A program made the position numbers and the translations under genes. A stretch of DNA of 64,000 nucleotides, from assembly GCA_031216915.1 (NCBI GenBank), contig CM062294.1, positions 27,404,985-27,468,984 on the forward strand, in the 5' to 3' direction. Shown here piece after piece: positions 30,316-40,867 of the stretch. The notes below the pieces were generated by a model. The model made no database searches and was not told where the DNA came from. It saw only the letters and a list, made by a program, of their open reading frames with translations. Numbering within the stretch: the first letter of the stretch is position 1; each line of letters opens with the position of its first letter. Source of the DNA: Pictodentalium vernedei (taxonomy: Eukaryota; Mollusca; Scaphopoda; Dentaliida; Dentaliidae).

Positions 30316-31720
30316 ACCCAAGTAACTGAATATAACTTTTCACATTCAAAACCATTACCCTACTTTATTACAAATTAAATCAATTAAATGCATATAGGCT
30401 ACAGAGTAAATTCCAGTCAATCAGAATAACAAGAGCACTGCCAGGCATGGCTAAATATGCCATTAGCCATTTTGAATTCTACTAACTTTGGTTGAGATCA
30501 AACGATCCAAACTGGAGTATTCGGTGGAAAAATATAATTTCGCATATTTGAACACACTGAATTAGTACGAAATTTGTTTCCCCTTGTCAGTGTAGTCAGT
30601 GCGACACACAGGGGTCGTGGGTTAATTGATTGTCCATCGTACGGTCATTCTGCACGGGCCTGCCAAACTATGAAGTAGTCTGTTTTGTTTTTCTGGGGAT
30701 GGGTTTTTTTTATTCCCACTGCGTATTGCTGTATCTGTTCCGAGATTGTAGCTGCTATGCCTCTCGTTTGTTTTGCATTTTTAAAGGCTGACGAGCTTCA
30801 GAATATGGGTTATGCTGGCTGTTGTGTCTGGCGTTGATGTACCTTGTACGGAAAAGTTGTTTAAACTTTTGATTTCATGTACTGTTTTGTATGAATAAAA
30901 ACTTTCCCCGGTGCATCCTGTATTGGTGGAGCCCGTGGCTATCCAGAATGTGTTCTGTTTTTCTGTGTGTTGCGTGAGGTAGCAGAGAGGGGGAAATAAA
31001 AATGTTGATAGACAGTCGAATTCTTAAGTGAAAAAAAGTGTGGTATAAACTCATGTAAAAAAAATTGGACGGAAGCAAGCGTATAAAAACAAACATATGA
31101 CATGAGATGGCAAATTACTACCTACACGAGAGAAGTGGATAAAAATGTTAATGAAAAATGAAAGTGTCAATGACACTGTAGCTCAACTTGTGTAAGACAT
31201 GTACATGTATTTATTGTATGTGACAAAGAAATGACACACATCTAGGTAATGACCTGATAACAAAGGTACATGTAAAGTATTGTAAAGGTCTGTACATAAA
31301 TACTGACCATAGCCTGTAACAAATGTACAGGTAAAGTATTCTAAAGGTGGGTGACAGTTAGATGCTAAACTAGAAAAGAAATCTCCATGGGGTTAATGTT
31401 CCAATGGGGATCCTTGTATGGTGCATCATAAGCCAAATGCTAGTAATTGTTTTGGCCTGTTTGGTTCAAACCCTTCTACGGTCGCTTCCGACTAATTAAA
31501 AAATATTTGTCCCGTCCTTCTTAAAATATATTATGGGTATGTGAATTTTTTATCTTTAGCTCATATGGTTCCCACGGGTGAGGAGGTTTTATTTTACTCA
31601 TTGGAAACAGAAAACTGGGTTGTGCTAATAATGTTTACCCTCCCAAAACAATACCAAATATTAACACAGCTGAACCCAAAAGCACTTGTTACCATCCCAT
31701 GATGATAACAAATGTAGTCC
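30316..31720. other. Non-coding, low-feature stretch
   Basis: No gene or clear element ends. A small repeat GACAAAGAAATGACACACATC / TACATGTAAAGTATTGTAAAGGT and TACAGGTAAAGTATTCTAAAGGT lie at 31260-31350. The 31155-31185 sequence echoes 11609-11636. The 30875-31096 minus frame has no recognisable domain. Confidence 0.4.
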
Positions 31721-33860
31721 TAGAAGTTCTGTACAAAAAATTGATTGCACCTAGTTTTGGTACAAAATGGCCACTGGCAGTCATCTTGAATTTTGGACTG
31801 CACCCAAAAACATTCATTCTCGTCCCAAGGCGATAACAAAGGTACCCAAGAAGTTTTGTGAAGATTGGTTCATAAATGCAGCCTCTAGCCCGAGCCGTAT
31901 TGACATGTGCACTTACAGTGTATAAGTAGCACTGAATAAATCAAAGTTCATCTAATTTGCATAATTTTTGCACGAAAAACAAACCTGTATTACATGTGAT
32001 GTATTCCATGTTACTAAACATTCATACACAAAATTATTCAAATCAGAACTTTCATACAGAAGTTCTGTACAAAAGATTATTGCACTAATTTTGGTACAAA
32101 ATGGCTGCTGGTGGCCATCTTGAATTTCGGACCACACCCAAAAACACTTGTTCTCATCCCACGGTGATAACAAAGGTACCCAAGGAGTTTTGTAAAGATA
32201 GGTTCATAAATACGGCCTCTAGCCTGAGCCGTATAGAAGTTGTGTACAAAAAACTGATTAGACCAAATTTCGGCACAAAATGCCCACTGGCAGCCATCTT
32301 GAATTTTGGACTGCACTCAGAAACACTCGTTCTCATCTCAAGGTGATAACAGAGATACCCAAGAAGTTTTGTGAAGATCGGTTCATAAATGCAGCCTCTA
32401 GCCCGAGCCGTATTGACATGTGCACTTACAGTGTATAAGTAGCACTGAATAAATCAAAGTTCATCTAATTTGCAAAATTTTTGCACGAGAAAGAAGCCTG
32501 TATTACATGTGATGTATTCCATGTTACTAAACATTCACACAGAAATTTATTCAAATCAGAACTCTCATACAAAAGTTCTGTACAAAAAACTGATTGCACC
32601 AATTTTGGTACAAAATGGCCACGAGCAGCAATCTTGAATTTTGGACTGCACCCAAAAACACTTGTTCTCGTCCCAATAACAAAGGTGCCCAAGAAGTTTC
32701 GTAAAAATTGGTTCATAAATACGGCCTATAGCCCGAGCTGTATTGGCAGTTACAGTGCTGAAAGTAACATTAAATAGATCAAAGTTAGTCTAATTGGCAT
32801 AATTTATGTACGAGAAAAAAACCAGTACTATATGTGATGTATCCTATGGTACTAAACATTCACACAGAAAATTATTCAGCGCTTTCATATGGAAGTTCTG
32901 CACAAAAAATCTGATTGCACCTAATTTTGTACAAAATGGCCGCCAGCGGCCATCTTGACTTTCAGAACGGACCCAAAAACACTCGTTCTCGTCCCACGAT
33001 GTTAACAAAGGTACCCAAGAAGTTTTGTAAAGATCTGTTTATAAATACGGCCTCTAGCCCGAGCCGTATTGGCATTTGCACTTACAGTGCTGAAAGTAAC
33101 ACAAAATAAATCAAAGTTAATTTGCATAATTTACGCACGAGAAAAAAAAGTGCTATATTTATTTATTTATTTATTGGTGTTTAAGGTCACATACTTATGC
33201 ACAATGGCTAATCGTGACCGTGACAGTTTTACGGGTGGAGGAAGCCGGAGTACCCGGAGAGAACCACCGAGCAATGACGAGCAGCTGTCAGCTCTCCAAC
33301 ATCGTAACTCTGAACTCTGCACCACAGCACAGGCAGGGTTAGATTGGTTGAAGACATGCGCACCATCGACGTGCAGTACCCCTCAGTACACAGCGTCATC
33401 GTGCCCCCATGTAGGCAATCGGGGTGAAGTGTCTTGCCCAAGGACACAACGCGGTTGCCGCAGGTGGGATTCGAACCGAGGACCTCTCGGCTTGCAGCCT
33501 GCACCTCTACCAACTGAGCCACCGCGCCCCCTAAACGTACTATATGTGATGTATCCCGTGGTACTAAACTTTCATACAAAAAGTTATTAAAATCGGAGCT
33601 TTCACATGGAAGATCTGTGAAAAAATCTGATTGCACCTAATTTTGGTACAAAATGGCTGCCAGCGGCAGCCGTCTTAAATTTCGGACCGGACCCCAAAAC
33701 ACTCGTTCTCGTCTCCCGGTGATAACAAAGGTACCCAAGAAGTTTCGTAAAGATCAGTTCATAAACAGGGCCTCTAGCCCGAGCCATATGTACAGCACGA
33801 CGGACAGACGGACAATGGGCCATGGCAATACCTCAAATTTGGCTTTGCCAAAGTTGAGCT
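31720..33860. repeat. Degenerate ~335-bp tandem array
   Basis: Units start with GTTCTGTACAAAAAACTGATTGCACC at about 31726, 32061, 32229 (short unit), 32575, 32896 and 33612. Landmarks within units are GGTACAAAATGGCCRCYRGC, GGCCATCTTGAATTTTGGAC, CACCCAAAAACACTCGTTCT, GATAACAAAGGTACCCAAGA, GCCTCTAGCCCGAGCCGTAT and GTGATGTATYCCATGKTACT. The array ends at CACGACGGACAGACGGACAA and a CAATACCTCAAATTTGGCTTTGCC tail. One unit is expanded by the SINE at 33155-33536. Units are too diverged to be recent. No coding sequence. Confidence 0.75.
33155..33536 (-). mobile_element. tRNA-derived SINE, family S, in the tandem array
   Basis: A complete minus-strand copy very similar to 24781-25154: (TTTA)n tail, GGGTGGAGGAAGCCGGAGTA, TTGCCCAAGGACACAACGCG, GGTGGGATTCGAACCGAGGA, head end GAGCCACCGCGCCCCC. 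Flanks GTGCTATA (33150-33157, overlapping the tail) and GTACTATA (33537-33544) are compatible with a target duplication. Confidence 0.85.
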
Positions 33861-34044
33861 AAAAAATGAAAATGTAGCTCAACTTGACAAACTTGAACTT
33901 GGTAAGTTATAAGTGAAGTGGCAAAATTGAAGATCATTGGTACCAATGTTATTTGGTGAAATTTAAACATAACAGCCTTGTGTGTGCACAAAGCCAGAGT
34001 AATCCATGTAATCCATGCATTTTAAAATGTAAACTGTAAGGCTG
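33861..34044. other. Array flank
   Basis: AT-rich sequence between two tandem arrays (TGTAGCTCAACTTGACAAAC and similar). Nothing recognised. Confidence 0.35.
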
Positions 34045-34640
34045 GCTAAAGGAAGAATGTTGATACACAAATGCAATAAATTCAGAATAAGTTCAGAAGT
34101 TATATTGTAAACAGCAAACAGAAATGAATGCTAATCAATAGCTCTTATCTAATGAGCACACCAAGTTCAAAAACAATCCTAAGATAAATGTGCCCTGTAG
34201 ACCATGTTAAAGAAGAATGTTGATACACAAATGCAGTATGTTCAAAGGTTACTGTAAATGGCAACTTTTTTCACAGAAATGAATGCAAATCAATGTTGAT
34301 GCACAAATGCAATAAATTCAAAGGTTGTTTCTAACAGCAACAGTTTTTGATGGAAATGAAAAAAAAATCAATGGCTCCTATCTTTGTCACTCTGCATAAG
34401 CATACAAAGTCTCAAAACAACCTGATAATGAATGTGCCCTCTGAGGCATGCCAAAGAAAGTTGTTAATGCACAAAGAACTTAGTTCAAAGGTCATTACCA
34501 GCTTCAACATTTTTTCAAAAATAGAAGAAAGAGGATAGCTCCCATCTATTGGTCACCACAAACAGGCACACCAGGTTTCAAAGCAAAGCAATCCGATCAT
34601 AAATGTGCATTGCAGGGAGTATAACTGTATAACTGCACTA
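34045..34640. repeat. Degenerate tandem array, ~140-170-bp units
   Basis: TTGATACACAAATGCAATAA, or close variants, recur at about 34061, 34212, 34297 and 34467. They are followed by GTTCARAGGTTAYTGTAAA, RCAACWTTTTTC and, in three units, CACACCAAGTTCAAAACAAT with AAATGTGCCCTG. About four diverged units. No gene. Confidence 0.6.
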
Positions 34641-34800
34641 GAGTATGTGGAGGGTTCATTACTAACAAAACACCCACACGGTGACATTTCCGCCGTGGAG
34701 TCCCAGTGACCAAATGCGGAATGTCAGTGACAATTTTGTTTGTAAGCCCTGCGGCCACCACAGATCCGAGTGACAAGGATTAAATATTTCGAGAACAGCA
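34641..34800. other. Short unassigned stretch
   Basis: Contains AAAACACCCACACGGTGACATTTCC and GACAATTTTGTTTG..CACAGATCCGAGTGACAAGG; nothing recognised. Confidence 0.35.
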
Positions 34801-35048
34801 TTAACCCTTTACCCAACGCAGACGATATCAACCTTTATTATTTTAAATTTCATTTTTTCAAATTTTTCAAAAAATTTCAACAAAACCATATCATGTGACC
34901 CCTCGTTGGAACGAGCTCATCGAGCTCGTTCCAACGAGGGGTCACATGATATGGTTTTGTTAAAATTGTTTGAAAAATAATATTTTTCAACTGCTGAATT
35001 TGCATATTACGTGGGCGGATGCGAGCGATTCGTTAGGTAAAGGGTTAA
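34801..35048. mobile_element. piggyBac-like MITE, family T1 (copy 8)
   Basis: TTAA at 34801-34804 and 35045-35048; ends TTAACCCTTTACCCAACGCA / GTTAGGTAAAGGGTTAA. The palindrome axis at GGAACGAGCTCATCGAGCTCGTTCC (34909-34933) has long, nearly perfect arms (AAAACCATATCATGTGACCC). This is one of the cleanest copies. Confidence 0.88.
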
Positions 35049-36940
35049 TTAATCCATTCCCAACTTGTATATTGTTTCCCGACGCTCAGCATTCCTGTAA
35101 GTTCAGTGTGTGCTGTGATATTTTATTCTCAACACATTCAATAGCAGCTAAATGTTTTTCTGAATTTATAACGCATTTCAATATTGAAATCCCAGTGCAT
35201 GTTAATATTAATGTTTATCATTTCAAGTCTGGGGATTTTGCGAGACCGTGGTGAGAGAAGGGGAGCCCGTCGGGAAGAATAACATGTGGCTAAAAAAAAA
35301 AATGAAAAAATGAAGACAATTTTCTAATCATGTCATCAATTCGTCATTGTTGAAACTTCACAGTGCCGTCATAAGGAGAGTGCCCCCCCCCCCTCCCCCC
35401 CCCCCAATAATTAATCTAGTTTTGTAAGCTTTTAACCAGCCATCGATGAAAATGTGGCGAGAAGTCCGAGACAATATGCCATAACGTCGTCTCAGCCAAC
35501 TTAGTTCAGCTCATCGTACTCGAAAAGGAAAAGACAACGAAGGCGAATTGTGTGCTGTACAGCAATAGGTTTAAAAGTTGTGAACTTTATATGCCTCCCC
35601 CCTCCCATTCTATAGCGCGATGGAAATATCAATAAATAATTACAGACATTCTGGTCCAATCCAGAGGCGTAGACAGGGTGGGGGGGGGGGGGGGGGGGGG
35701 GGAGTCTGTCTTCCAAAAGGGAGCATGAGCAAGAAGTTGTATTTAATGGAGTCTGCCATATTGTATTTTATATTTTTATACATGATGAGCCACTAACTAT
35801 TTAACTAGACCGAGTAGCAAACAACAAAAGAAATATTCTTGTCATTATCATTTTTGCTTCTATGATTAGGACGTGTCCATTTCAATGAGGGTCAAACACT
35901 ATGATTTGGACACAAAATATATATGTATACTTTAATACCGAATTGGGCCATTGTGGCGACTTTCGTGGTGATGTCTTGCTCCCAGTCCCCCTACATCCAT
36001 GGCTACTGTTGCCAACATGTCCAGCTGAGAACATTTTGCACAGAATTTGTTTTTCTGCGAAAGCATCAATTTATCACACCTAACATCTGTTTAAGCACCT
36101 ACCGTTGGTGGTAGCTTAATTGATAGTGGGTAATCGTGTAACAGAAAGCAGAAACAGATAAACATTAATCAGGAGTTTATTACTGTAACAACAAACAATT
36201 AAAGAATAACAAGGCAGTCCAGTCATAAAAATGGTCACAAACAAATATTATTTCTTTCATCATTTTACAATTGCTCAAGGTCCAAGAGATAATAAGTTTT
36301 TTTTTAAAATAGTTGTCGGCTCAAAAATCTTCAGACCAAAATTTAGTCTTTTTCCGATTCCCCCTTTCCAAGTTATAAAAATTATTGTAGGAAAAAATGT
36401 GAAACAAATAGGTCTAAGGGCCCCAAACCCCAACAATGGGAGGGCCTTACCCACCACCATCTTAGACCTATGGCCATCAGATATGCCTGTGGCACATATC
36501 GACCTGCCCCCCCCCCCCCCCCCCCCACACACACAAATTATGCCCCCATCAATAGGAAATCCTAGCTGTGCCTCCGATATAACACAATTTTTGTATAACC
36601 CCCAAAGAAAAAGAAAGAAAAAAAATAAAAAATAAAACGAAGAAATTATGTCCGGTAAGGTCTATTTCAACATTCTCATAAGCCCTGTGCAGGTTTGATG
36701 ATGCCAAAAAAAAAGAGTAAAATACGCTTTCTGATAGCTAATGTGAATCAAATTTGATTCACATTAGCTGTCAAAGTATAGGCTTTAACTCAGGAGTGAC
36801 AAAAATAATCTGGGCATCATGCCTTTTCTTCAGTTGATCATAATGTAAAATGCAGAGCTCCCCTATGAAGCCCCTTGATAAAACTTATATGGATTAATCT
36901 TAGTTACACACCTCTAGAGGGTACTGAATACAAAATTTTT
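35049..36940. other. Non-coding stretch with homopolymer tracts
   Basis: Poly-C at 35383-35405, poly-G at 35680-35702 and poly-C at 36507-36527 are the main landmarks. A small hairpin GCTAATGTGAATCAAATTTGATTCACATTAGC is at 36739-36770. Frames in this stretch are products of the tracts or lack family signatures. Confidence 0.45.
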
Positions 36941-37835
36941 GATTTTTCATCAACATGACCAATTCTGGCTCTCATAGGGAGTCCAAATATTAACCCAGCC
37001 TCTCGATTTGAAAACAGTTGAAAGTGACTTCCCAAGAGATGTTGTGTACCAAATACGAAAGCATTCTGACTGTTGGATCTGAAGAAGAGAAATTTTCAAG
37101 AAATTTGGGCTACTATAGCAAGTCCAAATATTAACCGATGGATCCGATTTGAACAAACTTGAATCTGACTCCCCTAGAGATGTTGTATACCAAATATGAA
37201 AGCATTCTGGCTAGTGGATCTGAAGAAGATTTTTGAAGAAATTCCCTCATATTGTATTAAGTTAAATTTCAGGTTCCTATATGGAGCCCAAATATTAACA
37301 TGGGCACTCGAATTGAACAAACTTGAATTTGTCCCCAGCTAGAGATGTTGTATACAAATATGAAAGCCTTCCGACTGGTGGATCTGAAGAAGATTTTTCA
37401 AGAAATTTCCTCATATAGCACTAAGTAAAAATTTGAGCTACCATAGCGAGCCCACATATACACCTAGGGATCTAATTTGAACAAACTTGAATCTGACAAG
37501 CCAAGAGATGCTGCAATACGAAATATGATAGCATTCTGACTGGTGGATCTGAAGAAGATTTTTTCAAATTATCACCCATATTGAACAAAGTTAAAATTTG
37601 GGCTTCTGTAGGAATACTAACCTAGGGACTTGGTTTGAACAATCTTGAATCTGACCCTCATAACAACGATGTATACCAAACATTAAAAGATTCTGACTGT
37701 TGGTTCTAAGAAGAAGATTTTTAAAGAATATTCCCCATATTACCCTATGGTAAAAATTTGGGCTCCTGTATTGAGCCCAAATATGAACCAATGGGCTTTA
37801 TTTTAACAAACTTGTATCTGACACCACATCCTCCC
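36941..37835. repeat. Degenerate ~150-165-bp tandem array
   Basis: About five to six units with GAGATGTTGTATACCAAATA, GAAAGCATTCTGACTGKTGG, ATCTGAAGAAGA-TTTTTCAAGAA and TGGGCTMCTATAGYGAGYCCA landmarks (near 37035, 37178, 37343, 37510 and 37668). A terminal ACACCACATCCTCCCCCC run leads into poly-C at 37832-37853. Units are diverged, old and non-coding. Confidence 0.7.
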
Positions 37836-37861
37836 CCCCCCCCCCCCCCCCCCCACTCTCT

Positions 37862-37925
37862 CGAGTCTGTGTAAGTAAAGTACCAGTTAACATCTCTTGA
37901 CTTTATATATGTATAACACTATTTA
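37862..37925. repeat. 36-bp minisatellite, left remnant
   Basis: AGTACCAGTTAACATCTCTT-GACTTTATATATGTATAACA-CTATTTA is a unit of the large minisatellite found beyond 46360. The Ngaro insertion separates this edge from the main array. Confidence 0.85.
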
Positions 37926-38225
37926 TGGTAGGATACGCAACACCATACATGTAAAATCCCCCAATGATGCCCTCTGGGGTTAAGCTTGTTTGACAAAATG
38001 CACAAAACACGTGGGTGATGTTTGATCAGGGCCACCGGGTGTGGTGGCCAAACTTTTATTTAGAATTTTTTCAAGCAGGTCAGCTTACGGGCCCAGGATG
38101 CCCACCAAGGCTTGACCCAGAACAATTACAATGTTGGAGCCCAAAATGCTCCGCCCCTTACTGATGTGAGCTTATATATATACATATGTCCAATTTTGTC
38201 AAAGGTGGAGCAAATACATGCCACA
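37921..38225 (-). repeat. Ngaro B2 repeat (3' outer)
   Basis: A 305-bp direct repeat. It starts ATTTATGGTAGGATACGCAA and ends GCAAATACATGCCACA. It appears identical to B1 at 39603-39907 by eye. Its outer edge joins the minisatellite at the shared ATTTA. Confidence 0.9.
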
Positions 38226-38535
38226 CATGGACATATATCGATATATAAGCTCACAATGATGAACATTGGAAACACAGAGTACAAAGTTGTGAAAATTAAC
38301 TAATGCTACATGTACACAAAGACAATGGCCCCGCCCAGGATGCAGGGAAACAGAGAGAATATGGGAAATGAATAGAAAAAGAAAAAATGAAAGTCTGAAA
38401 AATCCCCGCCCAGCATGCAGTGTACTACAGCAACAAGTATAAGGTCGAAGCAAAACAAACGTCATTACCTGTGTATATATATATATCCCCGCCCAGAATG
38501 CAGGGTGAGAGAGTCACAAGGTTCAGAAGATATAG

Positions 38536-38591
<56 letters not shown>

Positions 38592-39210
38592 ACAACTACA
38601 GCTACACACCTGAATGTCCTAAAGAACTCCCGCCCAGCATGCAGGGTTCTACCGAAAAACATGGAATAGCACATTACAGTTACCTGTGAATATATACAGC
38701 CCCGCCCAAAATGCAGGGAGTTGAGTCAAATGCCTTACAGAGGTACACCAAACCCACAGTAAGTGGAATATCCCTGAAGCACTCAGCTGGGTAGCCGGGA
38801 ACCGAGATACACATATATATGCATCCCCGCCCAAAATACAGGGAGCTGAGTTCCAAAGGCACCGTGTTGAACACCCATCTGCAAAAGCCGCAATCACTGT
38901 GCCGCCTGAAGCTTCCGAGGCGAGGGGGTTAGAAGTACATGTAGAAGTGACGATCAAAACGGCGACCCATGTATCCAGTGGTATGCATCAGAGGAATCTG
39001 TAGTCTGGCCCACGTTGTTCAGGAAACGGCAGGAATACAATCTTCAGGGCTCGCACAGTTGAGTATGTAGCCAACCTCCCCACCGAACTGGCAGGCATCA
39101 TATTCTGGGAAGACTGGTGAAGCACAGGGGAAAAGGCAGTAAGCGTGACTGGCAGTGAGAAACCAAAAGCAGAGGAGACCAGGTTCTGGTGGCGATGGGG
39201 CGGTGGAGGG
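38226..39210 (-). repeat. Spacer between A2 and B2 with six GC-rich motifs
   Basis: ~985 bp lie between A2 and B2, where the canonical split-repeat layout has none. The motif CCCCGCCCAGMATGCAGGG occurs six times (near 38326, 38404, 38487, 38628, 38701 and 38825), usually after a TATATATA run and an ACCTGTG block. Copies vary (GGATGCAGGG, GCATGCAGTG, AAATGCAGGG, AAATACAGGG). A ~51-nt A tract occupies 38540-38590. No coding region is supported. Confidence 0.75.
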
Positions 39211-39607
39211 AAAAAATGGCAACTTGTCCCTTCCACAGAAAGCTGGAGAATGCTGCCACAGTGTTGCGATATTCAGACGGGTCCAAGAATTGACCAATGG
39301 GCATTCCTGAAATTTCGCGGGACTCAATTAGCCGAAACAATGGGGGGTATAGTTTGTTCTAGTTTTGTGGAGGTGCCAACATTGGTAAGGGAAATGCCTG
39401 GAATTTGACAATTGCCAGGGATTTTGAAGTACATTATACGTCAATCAGATGCCAAAATTTAAATATTCAAAAGGGGAATTTTCCGTGACTTGATTTCTGT
39501 CCCATCTGTAACTCGAACTGTTGAACTTTCTTATCTTCTTTACCTTTGATTGAACTTTGCGTATCTCCCATAAAGACATTTATGCTCATGACATAAATGT
39601 AGATTTA
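39211..39607 (-). repeat. Ngaro A2 repeat
   Basis: A 397-bp direct repeat starting AAAAAATGGCAACTTGTCCC and ending GACATAAATGTAGATTTA. It appears identical to A1 at 45964-46360. It directly adjoins B1, overlapping in the shared ATTTA (39603-39607). Confidence 0.9.
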
Positions 39608-39907
39608 TGGTAGGATACGCAACACCATACATGTAAAATCCCCCAATGATGCCCTCTGGGGTTAAGCTTGTTTGACAAAATGCACAAAACACGTGGGTGA
39701 TGTTTGATCAGGGCCACCGGGTGTGGTGGCCAAACTTTTATTTAGAATTTTTTCAAGCAGGTCAGCTTACGGGCCCAGGATGCCCACCAAGGCTTGACCC
39801 AGAACAATTACAATGTTGGAGCCCAAAATGCTCCGCCCCTTACTGATGTGAGCTTATATATATACATATGTCCAATTTTGTCAAAGGTGGAGCAAATACA
39901 TGCCACA
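39603..39907 (-). repeat. Ngaro B1 repeat (internal)
   Basis: 305-bp copy of B2. On the element strand it lies between the 3' end of the recombinase ORF (stop at 39980) and A2. Its boundary with A2 should be the sequence of the circle junction. Confidence 0.9.
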
Positions 39908-39979
39908 AGCTGCCGTGAGCGAGTAGCACCCTCGCTCACTGCGGCTGCTCCACCCGCAAACCCCAGAGGAAAAAATCCC

Positions 39980-40867
39980 TTAAGCACAGGGAATATGACG
40001 CAGGTATAGCCGGAAAGCATTCGAAGACCAACGCCCAATCTGCCGAATCTGAGCGTCGGAATGCTGGTGACTAGCGAGGTATGATGCACCGCCTATACGA
40101 AAGCTGTGCGATGTGTAAAAGGAGGCATCCACACCACTAGCCAAAAGACAACTCTTGAGGATTCTGGTGAAAAAGGAGCGTGTGATGGACTGGCCCCTCT
40201 GGGTCACAAAGTAAGGGCTAGGAACTGGAGGACGGACATTCCGGAAGGCAGTGAGAGCTGCCACTGGACAAATGGCCCGCGGCAGCTTGGGACCTATTCG
40301 TAGAGTAAAAGGAGGGCCTGAGTGATGGTGTTTAAAATGGGTCATCGTCAAGACAATCCCCTGGGTATCCCAGACCAGGGAGGAAGAATGGAGGATATGT
40401 GGCGGCGCCTGCGAAGTAATTTCTCCCACCCGAAGGAGAGCGAAAAAGGCAAGTGAAAACATAGCCCGAAAGAGGAGGACCTCATACCAGGAGATGCCTA
40501 AGCGAGGCAGTGCTGACAGGAGGGAGGTGAGAATTGGTAGTGTTATGGGCAGGCGGACATCTGGGGTATAGCGTAGACGCCGAATGCCGAGCAGTAGTTT
40601 TGTAGGCAAAGTGCTTTTGGAAGGGTCAGGATAGCCCCTGATTTCGTGCACATAGGCAATGGCAGAAAGGTATGTACACATGGAACTGTGACTAAAATTT
40701 TCTGAAAACATCCAAGATATGAAGAGGGATATTTCATAAGGGCGGAGTGGAAAAAGAGGGGCACATAGAAAAGTGGAGCGAAAAAACCGATGAAAACACC
40801 GCAGTGCCTGATCATAGGTCCTGCGAGTAGAGGGCGCTAATGATGCCTGCAATAGGTGGGGGATCAA
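39980..40867 (-). CDS. Ngaro tyrosine recombinase
   Basis: About 295 residues, acting as the integrase: strand exchange between a circular DNA copy and the target through a covalent tyrosine intermediate. Seen directly: an N-terminal SAM-like DNA-binding region (SLAPSTRRTYDQALRCFHRF, ~9-28), then the catalytic residues R146 (in FALLRVGEIT), H254-x-x-R257 (SHSFRIGG), W280 (GRWSS) and Y288 (FRLYLRH). The full set of R-HxxR-W/H-Y is intact. The first in-frame start codon after the RT stop is a TTG at 40867 overlapping the TGA (TTGA). The frame is also open further upstream, so translation probably depends on a -1 shift or re-initiation. Length normal for Ngaro/DIRS recombinases. Confidence 0.92.
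   Translation of the reverse strand: MIPHLLQASLAPSTRRTYDQALRCFHRFFRSTFLCAPLFPLRPYEISLFISWMFSENFSHSSMCTYLSAIAYVHEIRGYPDPSKSTLPTKLLLGIRRLRYTPDVRLPITLPILTSLLSALPRLGISWYEVLLFRAMFSLAFFALLRVGEITSQAPPHILHSSSLVWDTQGIVLTMTHFKHHHSGPPFTLRIGPKLPRAICPVAALTAFRNVRPPVPSPYFVTQRGQSITRSFFTRILKSCLLASGVDASFYTSHSFRIGGASYLASHQHSDAQIRQIGRWSSNAFRLYLRHIPCA

Noticed and set aside
36231-36635. 134-codon plus-strand ORF with a poly-Pro stretch
   Set aside because: Driven by a poly-C tract and a Lys-rich A tract; no conserved domain.
38540-38590. Poly(A) tail of a processed retrocopy
   Set aside because: The A tract lies inside the Ngaro spacer between motif repeats with no gene-like sequence upstream and no target duplication. 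It is treated as a microsatellite.
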